A DNA stretch of 64,000 nucleotides from SHXO01 sp964523885 (GTDB taxonomy: Bacteria; Pseudomonadota; Gammaproteobacteria; Burkholderiales; SHXO01), in contig CAZFYX010000103.1 in assembly GCA_964523885.1 (NCBI GenBank), forward strand, positions 12,245 to 76,244. Reading direction: 5' to 3'. The notes below the pieces were generated by a model. It saw only the letters and a list, made by a program, of their open reading frames with translations, was not told the DNA's origin and did not search any database. Each line of letters begins with the position of its first letter. The stretch's first letter is position 1. The translations under genes and the position numbers were made by a program. This document shows positions 52,468 through 60,191 of the stretch, one piece after another.

Positions 52468-54300
52468 CTCGTAGATGAGCGCACCCTCGACCTTGCGCAG
52501 GCGGCGCATCGGGCGCGCACCGGTGACGACCAGGCAGCTGCGGTGTCCGCTCAGCCCCTGGACGAGCTGGGCCAGGCGGCGCTCGGTGCCGGTGCTGAAG
52601 GCCTTGAACTGCACGCACAGCACGTAGGCGGGCACGCGCTGCATGTGGCGCACCGCCTTGCGCGCCAGCCATGCGCGCTTGACGCGGCTGTCGTTGCCGA
52701 GCACCTCTCGCCAGTCGGCCAGCGCGTCATGCGCGAGGCCGTGCGGTCCCAGCACGTCCTGCCTGCGCAGCTGGGCGCGCTCCACTGCGGCGAGCTGGCG
52801 TTCCTGGTGGACCTGCTGCAGGGTGCCCCGGTAGCGGTCGCAGCGCGACAGGTCGTGGCGGGCGTAGAAGTAGCTGTAGAGCAGCTGTGCGCCGGGCTCG
52901 CGCGCCTCGTCGTCGAGCCGCATCGCGTGCTCGATGTCGGCCGCGCCCGCCTCGTCGTTCTCCTCCAGGCGGATGCGTCCGCGCGCGTACAGCGCGTGCG
53001 CGTGCTCGGGCGCGCGCCGCAGCAGCGCGTCGAGCACCTGCAGGGCAGCGCGCCCGCCGCGCACCGCTTCGACCGCGCCGGCGAGCTCCCACTGCTCGTC
53101 CTCGTTCAGCTCGCGCGCGCGCGCGGCGGCCTCGTGGACCGCGAGGCGCTGCTTCATGGCCTGCATGAACTCGTGGCGCTCCTTCCACGGCTGCGCGAGC
53201 GACTCCCGCCATGACAGATCGAACTCCTCCATCAGCTGCAGGCGCTTGGCGCCCAGCAGGGCGTGCGCGGCGGTGATCTGGAAGCAGGCCGGCACGCGTG
53301 CCTGCGCGCCCAGCGCGGTCAGGCGGTCGGCCAGCGACGGATGGGTGTCCTCGATCCCGGTGACGCGTGCCATGGCGCCGGCGAGTGCGCGCTCGGCGGC
53401 TTCCGGCGGGATGCTGCGCAGGCCGTTCAGGTACTCGACGAACGGCCGGGCCGGCGGGAGCGGCTCGTCGTCCGCGCGCGCGTAGAACGCCTTCCAGAAC
53501 TCGCGCTCGACGTAGCTGCCCTTCGCGTACACCGACACCAGCGCATCCGCGGCGTCGTCGCGGCTGGTGATGCGCACGCTCTCGCGGTCGGCCTGGTACT
53601 CGTTGGCGCGCGCCAGCACGAAGCTGTAGGCGTTGAAGTAGGGCGTGTACCACTCGAAGAACCAGGTGAACAGGCGGGTCGCCGCGCTCTGGTTGCGCTC
53701 GAGTGCCTCGAGGACCTGGCGCCAGGTCTGGCGGACCCGGTAGATCCAGTTGCCGAAGCGCGCGTGGTTCGCGGCGAGGTGGCCGAACTCGTGGGCGAGC
53801 ACCGCGCGGAACTGGTAGGGAGGCAGGCTCGCCAGCAACGGCAGGCCGATGATCAGGTAGCGGCGCGGCCATCCCAGCACGCCCAGCCGCGGCACCTGGG
53901 TGACGGCGGCGTTGAAGTCGGGAGTAAGGAGGATCTCGTGCACGGGCCGCGCGCGGGTGGCCTTGCGCACGCGCTCGATCTCGTCGAACAGTGCCGGCAC
54001 TTCCCGGCGGGTGAGCCGCCGGCCCTGCGGCGGGGGCAGCCGGACCCACAGCGCCTTGACCAGCACATACGCCAACGCCAGCGGCACCAGCGCGAGCTTC
54101 AACAGCACCACGCTCTTGGAGACGACCAGCAGCCCCAGCACGCCGACGGCAGCGGCCAGGGTCACCAGGGCCATGACGATGACGTAGCCGAAGCCGAGGA
54201 TCGCGAGCAGCGCGAGGTTGATGCGATAGCGCAGCGGATCGCGTCGCGCGAGCCGCTCCACACGGCCGATCAGATCTCGATAAGCTTCCAGGCTGCGCAT
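52462..54300 (-). CDS. M48 family metallopeptidase with C-terminal TPR-like region, 612 aa
   Basis: Membrane zinc peptidase. Two hydrophobic segments (LALLAILGFGYVIVMALVTL and following, about residues 30-85) precede the catalytic domain with HEFGH (His170-His174) in FRAVLAHEFGHLAANH and the third ligand Glu in ARANEYQADRESV. The last 250 residues contain helical repeats (LNEDEQWELAGAVEAV, PEHAHALYARGRIRLEEND) of TPR type. M48 enzymes act in envelope quality control and heat stress (HtpX) or cell wall upkeep (LoiP). The longer frame start at 54336 is rejected in favour of MRSLEAYRDL at 54300. Confidence 0.83.
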   Translation of the reverse strand: MRSLEAYRDLIGRVERLARRDPLRYRINLALLAILGFGYVIVMALVTLAAAVGVLGLLVVSKSVVLLKLALVPLALAYVLVKALWVRLPPPQGRRLTRREVPALFDEIERVRKATRARPVHEILLTPDFNAAVTQVPRLGVLGWPRRYLIIGLPLLASLPPYQFRAVLAHEFGHLAANHARFGNWIYRVRQTWRQVLEALERNQSAATRLFTWFFEWYTPYFNAYSFVLARANEYQADRESVRITSRDDAADALVSVYAKGSYVEREFWKAFYARADDEPLPPARPFVEYLNGLRSIPPEAAERALAGAMARVTGIEDTHPSLADRLTALGAQARVPACFQITAAHALLGAKRLQLMEEFDLSWRESLAQPWKERHEFMQAMKQRLAVHEAAARARELNEDEQWELAGAVEAVRGGRAALQVLDALLRRAPEHAHALYARGRIRLEENDEAGAADIEHAMRLDDEAREPGAQLLYSYFYARHDLSRCDRYRGTLQQVHQERQLAAVERAQLRRQDVLGPHGLAHDALADWREVLGNDSRVKRAWLARKAVRHMQRVPAYVLCVQFKAFSTGTERRLAQLVQGLSGHRSCLVVTGARPMRRLRKVEGALIYEQ

Positions 54301-54389
54301 GCGATTGGGCTCGCTCGGTGGGCCTGCCCGGTGCACGAAGCATGCCCATGAAACCGGTTCGCAAAGGTTGACGATTCACGAGGTAAACC

Positions 54390-55058
54390 ATGGAAATGGA
54401 TGAGCTCAGGCGGCGTCTGACCGACCTCTATCCGGCGTTCCAGGCGCTCACGCCCGCACAGCTCGACTACGTGCTGGCCACCGGCATCGTGCGTTCGGTG
54501 CCGGCCGGGACAGTGCTGTTCGACGAGCGCAATCCGTGTCAGGCGTTTCCCATGCTTCTCGACGGCGTGATTCGCGTCGTCAAGATCGCATCCAACGGGC
54601 GCGAACTGCAGCTCTACCGCGTCGTGCCGGGTGAGTCCTGCATCCTGTCGACCAGCTGCATGGTGGGGACGGCGCCGTATACCGCGCGCGGCGTGGCCGA
54701 GACGCCCGTGACGATGTTCGCGCTGACCCCGCCGCTGTTCAGCCGCCTGGTGGCGGAGAGTCCCGAATTCCGCAACTATGTGTTCGGCCTGTTTGCCGAG
54801 CGCATCATCGATCTCATGCAGCTGGTCGAAGCCGTGGCATTTCACAAGCTCGACCAGCGCCTGGCCACGCTGCTGCTGGGCAAGGGCAGGACGGTGCATG
54901 CGACCCACCAGGCGCTGGCCGATGAGCTGGGCAGCGTGCGGGAGATCGTCACCCGTCTGCTGAAGAGCTTCGCCGAGCAGGGTATGGTGTCGCTGGGCCG
55001 GGAGCAGATCGAGATCGTCGACCCGGCGCGCCTGCGGCGGGTGGCCGCCCCCGTGTGA
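54390..55058 (+). CDS. Crp/Fnr-family transcriptional regulator, 222 aa
   Basis: N-terminal cyclic-nucleotide-binding-like beta-roll (VPAGTVLFDERNPCQAFPML, GVIRVVKIASNGRELQLYRVVPGESC) and a C-terminal winged helix with recognition helix LADELGSVREIVTRLLKSF. Cys residues (NPC, GESC, STSC) hint at redox or metal sensing, but the FNR four-Cys cluster pattern is not met. It diverges from the M48 gene and is followed 80 bases later by a DUF2892 membrane protein, an association seen in many proteobacteria. Effector unknown. Confidence 0.87.
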   Translation: MEMDELRRRLTDLYPAFQALTPAQLDYVLATGIVRSVPAGTVLFDERNPCQAFPMLLDGVIRVVKIASNGRELQLYRVVPGESCILSTSCMVGTAPYTARGVAETPVTMFALTPPLFSRLVAESPEFRNYVFGLFAERIIDLMQLVEAVAFHKLDQRLATLLLGKGRTVHATHQALADELGSVREIVTRLLKSFAEQGMVSLGREQIEIVDPARLRRVAAPV

Positions 55059-55138
55059 CCTGCGTCACTGAGCGGGTGCCGGCATGCGCGCAGCATCACC
55101 CTTCCACTTACACCTGACATTCCAACGGAGGCGAGGAC

Positions 55139-55351
55139 ATGAAGCGCAACGTGGGCGGCATCGACAAGGTACTGCGGATCGTCGTCGGACTGGGCCTGCT
55201 GAGCCTGCTGTTCGTCCTGGAGGGCAGTGCCCGCTGGTGGGGCCTGATCGGCCTGGTCCCGCTCGGCACCGCGCTGATGGGCTTCTGCCCCCTGTACACC
55301 ATCCTCGGCCTGAGCACCTGCCCGGTCGAAGGGGGGGCCAAGCGGGCCTGA
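55139..55351 (+). CDS. DUF2892 (YgaP-type) membrane protein, 70 aa
   Basis: Small inner-membrane protein with two helices (LRIVVGLGLLSLLFVL and WWGLIGLVPLGTALMGFCPLY). NVGGIDKVLRIVVG and the FCPLYTILGLSTC end with two conserved Cys match DUF2892, the membrane part of YgaP-like sulfurtransferases. It probably functions with the preceding Crp/Fnr regulator (same strand, 80 bases apart). Cys might carry persulfide, an inference from YgaP. GGAGGCGAGG precedes the ATG. Confidence 0.88.
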   Translation: MKRNVGGIDKVLRIVVGLGLLSLLFVLEGSARWWGLIGLVPLGTALMGFCPLYTILGLSTCPVEGGAKRA

Positions 55352-55372
55352 CCGGGTTGTAGAACCTGCAAA

Positions 55373-55389
55373 CGTAAGCTATCCGTAAG
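55373..55389 (+). promoter_or_regulatory. Second direct-repeat site resembling the BTAD regulator's site
   Basis: CGTAAGCTATCCGTAAG: two CGTAAG hexamers 11 bp apart. Aligned with TCGGTAAGCGATCGGTAAG near the BTAD regulator, 14 of 19 positions agree, including GTAAGC and ATC. It lies just before a candidate small RNA and 282 bases before TNM-repeat gene B. Confidence 0.4.
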
Positions 55390-55396
55390 GCGGGGT

Positions 55397-55510
55397 CCCC
55401 TACACTGCCCCGCAATCCCGGCTGCATTGCGGGAGGCGGGCCGTTATCTCCCGGCCCGGTGGTTTGGTAGGGGTCCTGTGCGCCCTGCTCCACGCAGGGC
55501 GCTTTTTTCT
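55397..55510 (+). ncRNA. Candidate structured RNA ending in an intrinsic terminator, about 110 nt
   Basis: Between DUF2892 and TNM-repeat gene B. A closing stem CCCCTAC (55397-55403) / GTAGGGG (55467-55473) encloses two hairpins: CCCGCAAT / ATTGCGGG (about 55409-55432) and CGGGCCG / CGGCCCG (55437-55443, 55452-55458). A strong terminator follows. No open frame of sense. Alternative GCGGGG/CCCCGC pairing would compete with the closing stem, so a switch or attenuator is possible. No clear promoter hexamers are seen; the GTAAG direct repeats lie at the expected activator position. It could instead be the 3' end of the DUF2892 transcript. Confidence 0.45.
55480..55508 (+). terminator. Strong intrinsic terminator
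   Basis: Stem GCGCCCTGC / GCAGGGCGC (9 bp, perfect), loop TCCAC, then TTTTTT. One of the two best intrinsic terminators in the window. It isolates TNM-repeat gene B from upstream transcription. Confidence 0.9.
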
Positions 55511-55670
55511 GCCATGCCGGGGCGATGCCAAGATCGTCCCAAAACAGGGCAAGACTCTCCAAGATCGGCGGCCGCCGCCTGCCTAGACTGCAGCCATGGT
55601 CAGACGGCTGCAGCACCCCGGGCCGGACGGACCAGCGAACGATCCAACCATCCGATCTGGAGAACGAATC

Positions 55671-56021
55671 ATGACCCTTCGAATCACTCTCGCGGCTTCC
55701 GCACTTGCCCTCGCCGCCGGCTTCGCCCAAGGCGCCCTGGCACAGCAGGACGTGCTTTCCAACGGCTCGTTCGAGCACTGGTATGGTCGGGCTGGCGGGT
55801 TGACCGGCTCGGAGCGCGTCGCCGGCCTGACCGGCGGCAACCGTGCCGTGGGCATCACCTATGACCGCGATGTCGCCGCCTACACCAACATGGCCACGGA
55901 TCGTGCGACCGGCCAACGCGTGGGGATCGTGTACGACCAGGACATCGCGACGCGCACCAACATGCAGCGCGGCACCAGCACCTCGGTGGTCGCGGGCCAG
56001 CCGGGCCGGACGGCGAACTAG
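55671..56021 (+). CDS. Secreted TNM-repeat protein B, 116 aa
   Basis: Signal peptide MTLRITLAASALALAAGFAQ... cleaved at ALAQ (about residue 24). The mature protein contains two 24-residue repeats with V-G-I-x-Y-D-x-D-[VI]-A then YTNM (71-74) or RTNM (95-98), plus an N-terminal half without the motif (SFEHWYGRAGGLTGSERV). The repeat is recognisably that of the protein at 9933-10277: strand, Asp, hydrophobic, two residues, then R/Y-TNM. GGAG precedes ATG 55671 and a terminator follows. No named family that I know; possibly surface or periplasmic. Confidence 0.8.
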   Translation: MTLRITLAASALALAAGFAQGALAQQDVLSNGSFEHWYGRAGGLTGSERVAGLTGGNRAVGITYDRDVAAYTNMATDRATGQRVGIVYDQDIATRTNMQRGTSTSVVAGQPGRTAN

Positions 56022-56065
56022 GCGCTGTGTCACCCGCGCCGGACGGCGCGGGCTGCGGTACCAGG

Positions 56066-56093
56066 ATGGCCGCCCCACGGGGCGGCCATTTTC
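56066..56093 (+). terminator. Intrinsic terminator of TNM-repeat gene B
   Basis: Stem ATGGCCGCCCC / GGGGCGGCCAT (11 bp, 2-base apex) followed by TTTTC. It ends 7 bases from the stop of the small leftward gene at 56100 and may serve both. Confidence 0.8.
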
Positions 56094-56099
56094 ATGCGC

Positions 56100-56282
56100 T
56101 CAGTGCCGCGCGGGCTCGGCGTGGCAGGGCGTGCCGCGGGTGCCGGGGACCGGCTCGAAGGGCTCGCCAGCCCGGGGATGCGGATCGTCGCGGTCGAAGC
56201 TCGGCAGCGTCTCCAGGGGCGACGGATCCGCCGGCGCCTCGCCACCCGGGCTCATGCTGCGCAGCCGCTGAAGAAGTTTCAT
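56100..56282 (-). CDS. Small hypothetical protein, 60 aa
   Basis: A short frame (MKLLQRLRSMSPGGEAPADP onward) with GAGGAG 8 bases before ATG 56282. The chain is Pro/Glu/Asp-rich and probably disordered after a basic amphipathic start (KLLQRLR); no membrane segment. One Cys near the C-terminus. Converges on the TNM-repeat gene B terminator. Support is the initiation site and neat placement; no family recognised. Confidence 0.45.
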   Translation of the reverse strand: MKLLQRLRSMSPGGEAPADPSPLETLPSFDRDDPHPRAGEPFEPVPGTRGTPCHAEPARH

Positions 56283-56403
56283 CGTGTTGCTCCTCGATTC
56301 ATGCTCGGCAGTCTGGCCGCCGAATGTTGCAGGCGTTGGTGCGATCCCGGGGCATCGGCCGTGCCGGCCGCCGCGCGCGGCGCCTCCGGTACCATGACCG
56401 CCC

Positions 56404-57084
56404 ATGACTGTCCCGGTTCCTGCGGGCGACCGGCTCGCGCCGGCAGCCGGCCTCGTGGTGCTCGTGCACGGGCTGTGGATGGGCGCGCCTGCCTGTGCCC
56501 TGCTGGCAGGGCGGCTGCGCGCCAGCGGCCTTCACGTCGTCTCCTTCCCATATCGGTCGGTGAAGCACACGCTTGAGGACACCGCCGACCGGCTGTTCGG
56601 GTTCGTGACCCGTCTCGGGACGGCGCCTGCGCACTTCGTCGGCCACAGTCTCGGCGGACTGGTCGTGCTGGCGACACTGGCCCGGCACCCGGCCCTGTCC
56701 GCGGGCCGCGTGGTGCTCCTGGGGAGTCCCGCCAACGGCTGCGAGGCGGCGGCGCAGCTGCAGCGCTCGGCACACGGGCGCCTGCTGCTTGGCGCTGCGC
56801 TGCCCGGTTGGAAGCCGGAGCGGGCCCGGGGCGTTACCCGCCGCCTTGAGGTGGGGGCGATCGCAGGGAACCGGCGTTTCGGCCTGGGCATGCTGTTCGT
56901 GCGCCTGGATGGCGAGAACGACGGGGTGGTGGGGGTCGAGGAAACGCGCTTGCCGGGCCTGCGCGACCACCTCGTCCTCCCGGTCACCCACACCGGCATG
57001 CTCGTCTCGGGCCGCGTGGCGGGTCAGGTCGCTGCCTTCCTCGCCGGCGGCCGCTTCGTGCGGCAGCCGCAGCCCTCCCTATAA
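56404..57084 (+). CDS. Alpha/beta hydrolase, lipase/PGAP1-like, 226 aa
   Basis: Serine hydrolase with VLVHGLWMGAPACALLAGRL (oxyanion HG), nucleophile elbow GHSLGG in AHFVGHSLGGLVVLATLA, Asp in GENDGVVGVEE and His in PVTHTGMLVS, completing a Ser-Asp-His triad. No signal peptide. The group includes small lipases and acyl-releasing esterases. The stop is 7 bases before the ATG of the aminopeptidase, so the two probably form an operon. Confidence 0.85.
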   Translation: MTVPVPAGDRLAPAAGLVVLVHGLWMGAPACALLAGRLRASGLHVVSFPYRSVKHTLEDTADRLFGFVTRLGTAPAHFVGHSLGGLVVLATLARHPALSAGRVVLLGSPANGCEAAAQLQRSAHGRLLLGAALPGWKPERARGVTRRLEVGAIAGNRRFGLGMLFVRLDGENDGVVGVEETRLPGLRDHLVLPVTHTGMLVSGRVAGQVAAFLAGGRFVRQPQPSL

Positions 57085-57091
57085 TCTGCGC

Positions 57092-58213
57092 ATGCCCCAC
57101 CCGCAACCTCCGGACGGCGCGCCACCCGCGCGTCCGCGCGCCTCTGCAACCGCCGTGCGCTGGATCGGCATCGCCGCGATCCTTGGCCTGGTCCTGGGCG
57201 GTGCAGTGACCGGCTGCTCGACCATGGGCTACTACTGGCAGGCGTTCGACGGGCAGATGGCGCTGAACAGCCAGTCACGTCCGATCCCGGAGGTGATCCA
57301 GGACCCGAAGACCGACGCAGAGCTCAAGGCCCGGCTGGAGCAGGTCCGCGAGATCCGCGAGTTCGCCAGTCGCCAGCTGGACCTCCCCGACAACGGCAGC
57401 TACCGGCGCTATGCCGACCTCAAGCGCCGCTACGTGGTCTGGAACGTTTTCGCTGCGCCCGAGTTCTCGGTGGAGCCCAGGGAGTGGTGCTTCCCCATCG
57501 CGGGCTGTGTCGGCTATCGCGGCTATTTCGCGGAGGCGCAGGCCCGCGAATTCGCCGCCGGGCTCGGCCAGGAAGGGCTCGATGTCTACATCGCCGGCGT
57601 GCCGGCGTACTCGACCCTGGGCTGGTTCGACGACCCGGTGCTGAGCACCTTCGTCAACTACGCCGACGCCGACCTTGCCCGGCTGATCTTCCACGAACTG
57701 TCCCATCAGGTCGCCTATGCGCCCGGAGACAGCACCTTCAACGAGTCCTTCGCCACGACGGTCGAGACCGAGGGCGTGGAGCGCTGGATCGGGCAGCACG
57801 GCACGCCCGCGCAGCGGGACGCATTCCAGGCGTCGCAGCGGCGCAGGGCGCAGTTCGCCGAGCTGGTGACGAGCTATCGCGAGCGCTTCGCCGCAGCGTA
57901 TGCCGAGGCGGGCAGCGACGATGCGCGCCTGGCTGCGAAGCGCCGGCTGCAGGAACAGATGCGGACGGACTACGCGCGCCTGAAGGAGAGTTGGGGCGGG
58001 TACGCGGGCTACGACTGGTGGTTCGCCCAGCCGCTCAACAATGCGCAGCTGGCATCGGTCGCGCTCTATACCCAGCTGGTGCCGGCGTTCGAGAAGCTGC
58101 TCGACGCCTGCGCGCGCAACCTGCCGTGCTTCTATGCGCGGGTGAAGGAGCTGGCCAGGCTGCCAGAGGCGGAGCGCAGGGCGCAACTGCAGCAAGCACT
58201 GGGTGAAGGGTGA
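57092..58213 (+). CDS. Lipoprotein putative aminopeptidase (PF10023 type), 373 aa
   Basis: Zinc peptidase anchored by lipid. After a 40-residue leader with a membrane segment, the lipobox ends VTGCSTMGYY (Cys42). The active-site helix is ARLIFHELSHQVAY with His201-Glu-x-x-His205, and the downstream FNESFATTVETEGVERW supplies the third ligand Glu, as in gluzincins of the family. Length matches known members (about 360). Co-directional and nearly overlapping with the lipase-like gene. The cleaved substrate has not been established for this family. Confidence 0.86.
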   Translation: MPHPQPPDGAPPARPRASATAVRWIGIAAILGLVLGGAVTGCSTMGYYWQAFDGQMALNSQSRPIPEVIQDPKTDAELKARLEQVREIREFASRQLDLPDNGSYRRYADLKRRYVVWNVFAAPEFSVEPREWCFPIAGCVGYRGYFAEAQAREFAAGLGQEGLDVYIAGVPAYSTLGWFDDPVLSTFVNYADADLARLIFHELSHQVAYAPGDSTFNESFATTVETEGVERWIGQHGTPAQRDAFQASQRRRAQFAELVTSYRERFAAAYAEAGSDDARLAAKRRLQEQMRTDYARLKESWGGYAGYDWWFAQPLNNAQLASVALYTQLVPAFEKLLDACARNLPCFYARVKELARLPEAERRAQLQQALGEG

Positions 58214-58268
58214 AGGGGGGCGCGGCTTCGCCGCATCGTGCCGGCCGCATCGCCCTTCACGCCTTCAC
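58203..58268. repeat. Nested palindrome, family C copy 2, between convergent genes
   Basis: Left arm GTGAAGGGTGAAGGG (58203-58217) and right arm CCCTTCACGCCTTCAC (58253-58268) pair with one bulge; the centre contains GCGGC-TTC-GCCGC. The arms overlap the stop codons of both the aminopeptidase and the leftward Sel1 gene, so this element supplies the last codons and probably the terminator of both. Confidence 0.7.
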
Positions 58269-59350
58269 TGCGTCTTGCGGCTGCGTTCCTCCAGCAGGAT
58301 GAGCATGTTCGTCGCCCGCGTGCTGCCATTGGCCGCGGCACGCCGCAGCCACTGCTCCGCGACCGCCTGGTCCTTCGGCACGCCGTCGCCCTTCATGTGG
58401 AAGATCGCGAGGTTGAGCTGCGCCTTCGGGTCGCGCTGGTCGGCCGCCCGGGTGAACCACTTCAACGCCTCGGCCGGATCGCGCTGCACGCCGATTGCCT
58501 TGTCGTAGATCGCGCCGAGGTTGAACAGCGCATCGCGGTTGCCGGTGCGCGCGGCCGCTTCGTACCACGTGCGCGCGAGCGCCGGGTCGGGCTCCACGCC
58601 GGTACCCGACAGGTACAGGTTGGCCAGGAACAGCTGGGCCTCCACGTCGCCCTGCTCGGCGGCCGGCTGCAGCAGGTCCAGCGCATCCTTCGAGCGCCGG
58701 TTGGCGATCGCGCCCCGGGCGGTGGACACGGTTGCACCGTCGGGCGGAAGGAAGCGGAGGCTGGCGAGGAAGCGGTCGGCCTGGGCGGTCAGGGCCGGAG
58801 CGCCATCGACGCCCGCGAAGCGCTCGGCGAAGCGCAGGGCCACCAGCCGGTCGGGCTTGTCCGGGCGCACGCAGCTCAGGCTGCGCACCACCAGCGCACC
58901 CGGCGCCTCGTACTGCGGGCGACGGTCCTCGAAGCGTGCGACCGACTGCGCGCACAGCACGCCCTTCGGCGTGACCGCGTCCTGCTCGAAGCTCGCCAGC
59001 TTCATGGCCGCCGGATCGGGCGCGGCGGCATGCAGGCGCCGCGTCACCCGCAGCAGGTCCTCCGCCTTCACCACCGTGTCGTCGAACTGCTTGGTTTCCA
59101 CCACTACGGCGGCGGTGCGGCCGTCGCTGAACTTCCGGCCCAGCTCCGCCGCAGTGAGCGACTTGCTGAACGACGCCCAGTCCTCGCCGTCGGGCACCTC
59201 GACCACGAACCCCTCGAAGTACCACGGGGCGCCGGGGACGAGGATCGGGTTGGGCTGGTCGGCGGCGGGGTCGGACGCGGCGCGGGCGCCAGGGGCGAGT
59301 GCGGCGATGGTGGCGGCGAGGGCAGTGCAGAGGAGGCTGCGCAGGGTCAT
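58265..59350 (-). CDS. Exported Sel1-repeat protein, 361 aa
   Basis: Signal peptide (LLCTALAATIAALAPGARA) followed by a 190-residue N-terminal domain (PWYFEGFVVEVPDGEDWASF, with two Cys) that I do not recognise, then at least four Sel1-like repeats (DVEAQLFLANLYLSGTGVEPD, DALFNLGAIYDKAIGVQRD, KAQLNLAIFHMKGDGVPKD). Periplasmic scaffold, partner unknown. It is the second Sel1 protein in the window but differs in the N-terminal domain. The start gives a proper signal peptide; its ribosome binding site is poor. Confidence 0.8.
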   Translation of the reverse strand: MTLRSLLCTALAATIAALAPGARAASDPAADQPNPILVPGAPWYFEGFVVEVPDGEDWASFSKSLTAAELGRKFSDGRTAAVVVETKQFDDTVVKAEDLLRVTRRLHAAAPDPAAMKLASFEQDAVTPKGVLCAQSVARFEDRRPQYEAPGALVVRSLSCVRPDKPDRLVALRFAERFAGVDGAPALTAQADRFLASLRFLPPDGATVSTARGAIANRRSKDALDLLQPAAEQGDVEAQLFLANLYLSGTGVEPDPALARTWYEAAARTGNRDALFNLGAIYDKAIGVQRDPAEALKWFTRAADQRDPKAQLNLAIFHMKGDGVPKDQAVAEQWLRRAAANGSTRATNMLILLEERSRKTQ

Positions 59351-59460
59351 GGTCGAAGTCGGAGCAGAGACAGGGGCCGGCGCATGGCCGGGCGAAAGTG
59401 GCAATATACTCAATCCCCCGAAGGGGCTGTTCCAGGGCCCCGTGCCATCATCGAGGAAGC

Positions 59461-59934
59461 ATGAACGAAGACATCAACACCCTGCGCCGCATCCTGAAGC
59501 AGGGCAAGACCATCGCCGTGGTCGGGCTCTCGGCCAACTGGTGGCGGCCGAGCTACTTCGCCGCCAAGTACATGCAGGAGCACGGCTACCGCATCATCCC
59601 GGTGAACCCGCAGTACCGGGAGGTGCTGGGCGAGAAGTGCTATGCGAACCTGCGCGACATCCCGGAGCCGGTGGACATCGTCGACTGCTTCCGGCGCAGC
59701 GAAGACATTGGCCCGATCGCCGACGAGGCGATCGCGATCGGCGCCAAGGTGCTCTGGCTGCAGCTGGGCGTGATCAACCACGAGGCGGCCGAGAAGGCGC
59801 GCAAGGCCGGGCTGGACGTGGTCATGGACCGGTGCGTCAAGATCGAACATGCGCGCCTGTTCGGCGGCCTGAACTGGGCGGGGGTCAACACCAGGGTCAT
59901 CTCCTCCAAGCGACCGCAGTGGTTGCCGTATTGA
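59461..59934 (+). CDS. CoA-binding domain protein (YccU-like), 157 aa
   Basis: Small Rossmann-fold protein of the CoA-binding 2 family. KTIAVVGLSANWWRPSYFAAKYMQEHGYRIIPVNP (positions 16-50) contains the GxSxx-P pattern, with VDIVDCFRRSEDIGPIADEAI and KVLWLQLGVIN following. Such proteins bind CoA or acyl-CoA in vitro, and their cellular role is unclear. Length is normal. Divergent from the Sel1 gene and followed by a long palindrome. Confidence 0.87.
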   Translation: MNEDINTLRRILKQGKTIAVVGLSANWWRPSYFAAKYMQEHGYRIIPVNPQYREVLGEKCYANLRDIPEPVDIVDCFRRSEDIGPIADEAIAIGAKVLWLQLGVINHEAAEKARKAGLDVVMDRCVKIEHARLFGGLNWAGVNTRVISSKRPQWLPY

Positions 59935-59938
59935 TTCA

Positions 59939-60081
59939 AGGCTCCAGGCGCGAGGCGCCAGACGCCAGGGCTTGATGCCCCCTCTCCCTCACGGGAGAGG
60001 GCTGGGGTGAGGGGCGAGTTGCGGCGCGGCGCTTTGCGCCGCACGGACGTCCTGGCGTCTGGTGCCTCGCGCCTGGAGCCT
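59939..60081. repeat. Long nested palindrome, family A copy 2
   Basis: Arms 59939-59969 and 60051-60081 are 31-bp inverted repeats with one mismatch, containing GGCTCCAGGC and CCAGACGCCAGG, clearly related to 15931-16041. The centre holds two further hairpins, CCTCTCCC-TCAC-GGGAGAGG (59981-60000) and GCGGCGC-TTT-GCGCCGC (60026-60042); the second matches the inner hairpin of copy 1. Confidence 0.85.
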
Positions 60082-60191
60082 ACGCGAGCGGCGGCCCCTC
60101 AAGGGGTCGCCGCTGGCGCCGATAACCCCGCCAAAGAACGTCCCGCGGTCATGCCGCGCGGGGCAGCCCCGGGAACCCTGAAACGATCACG

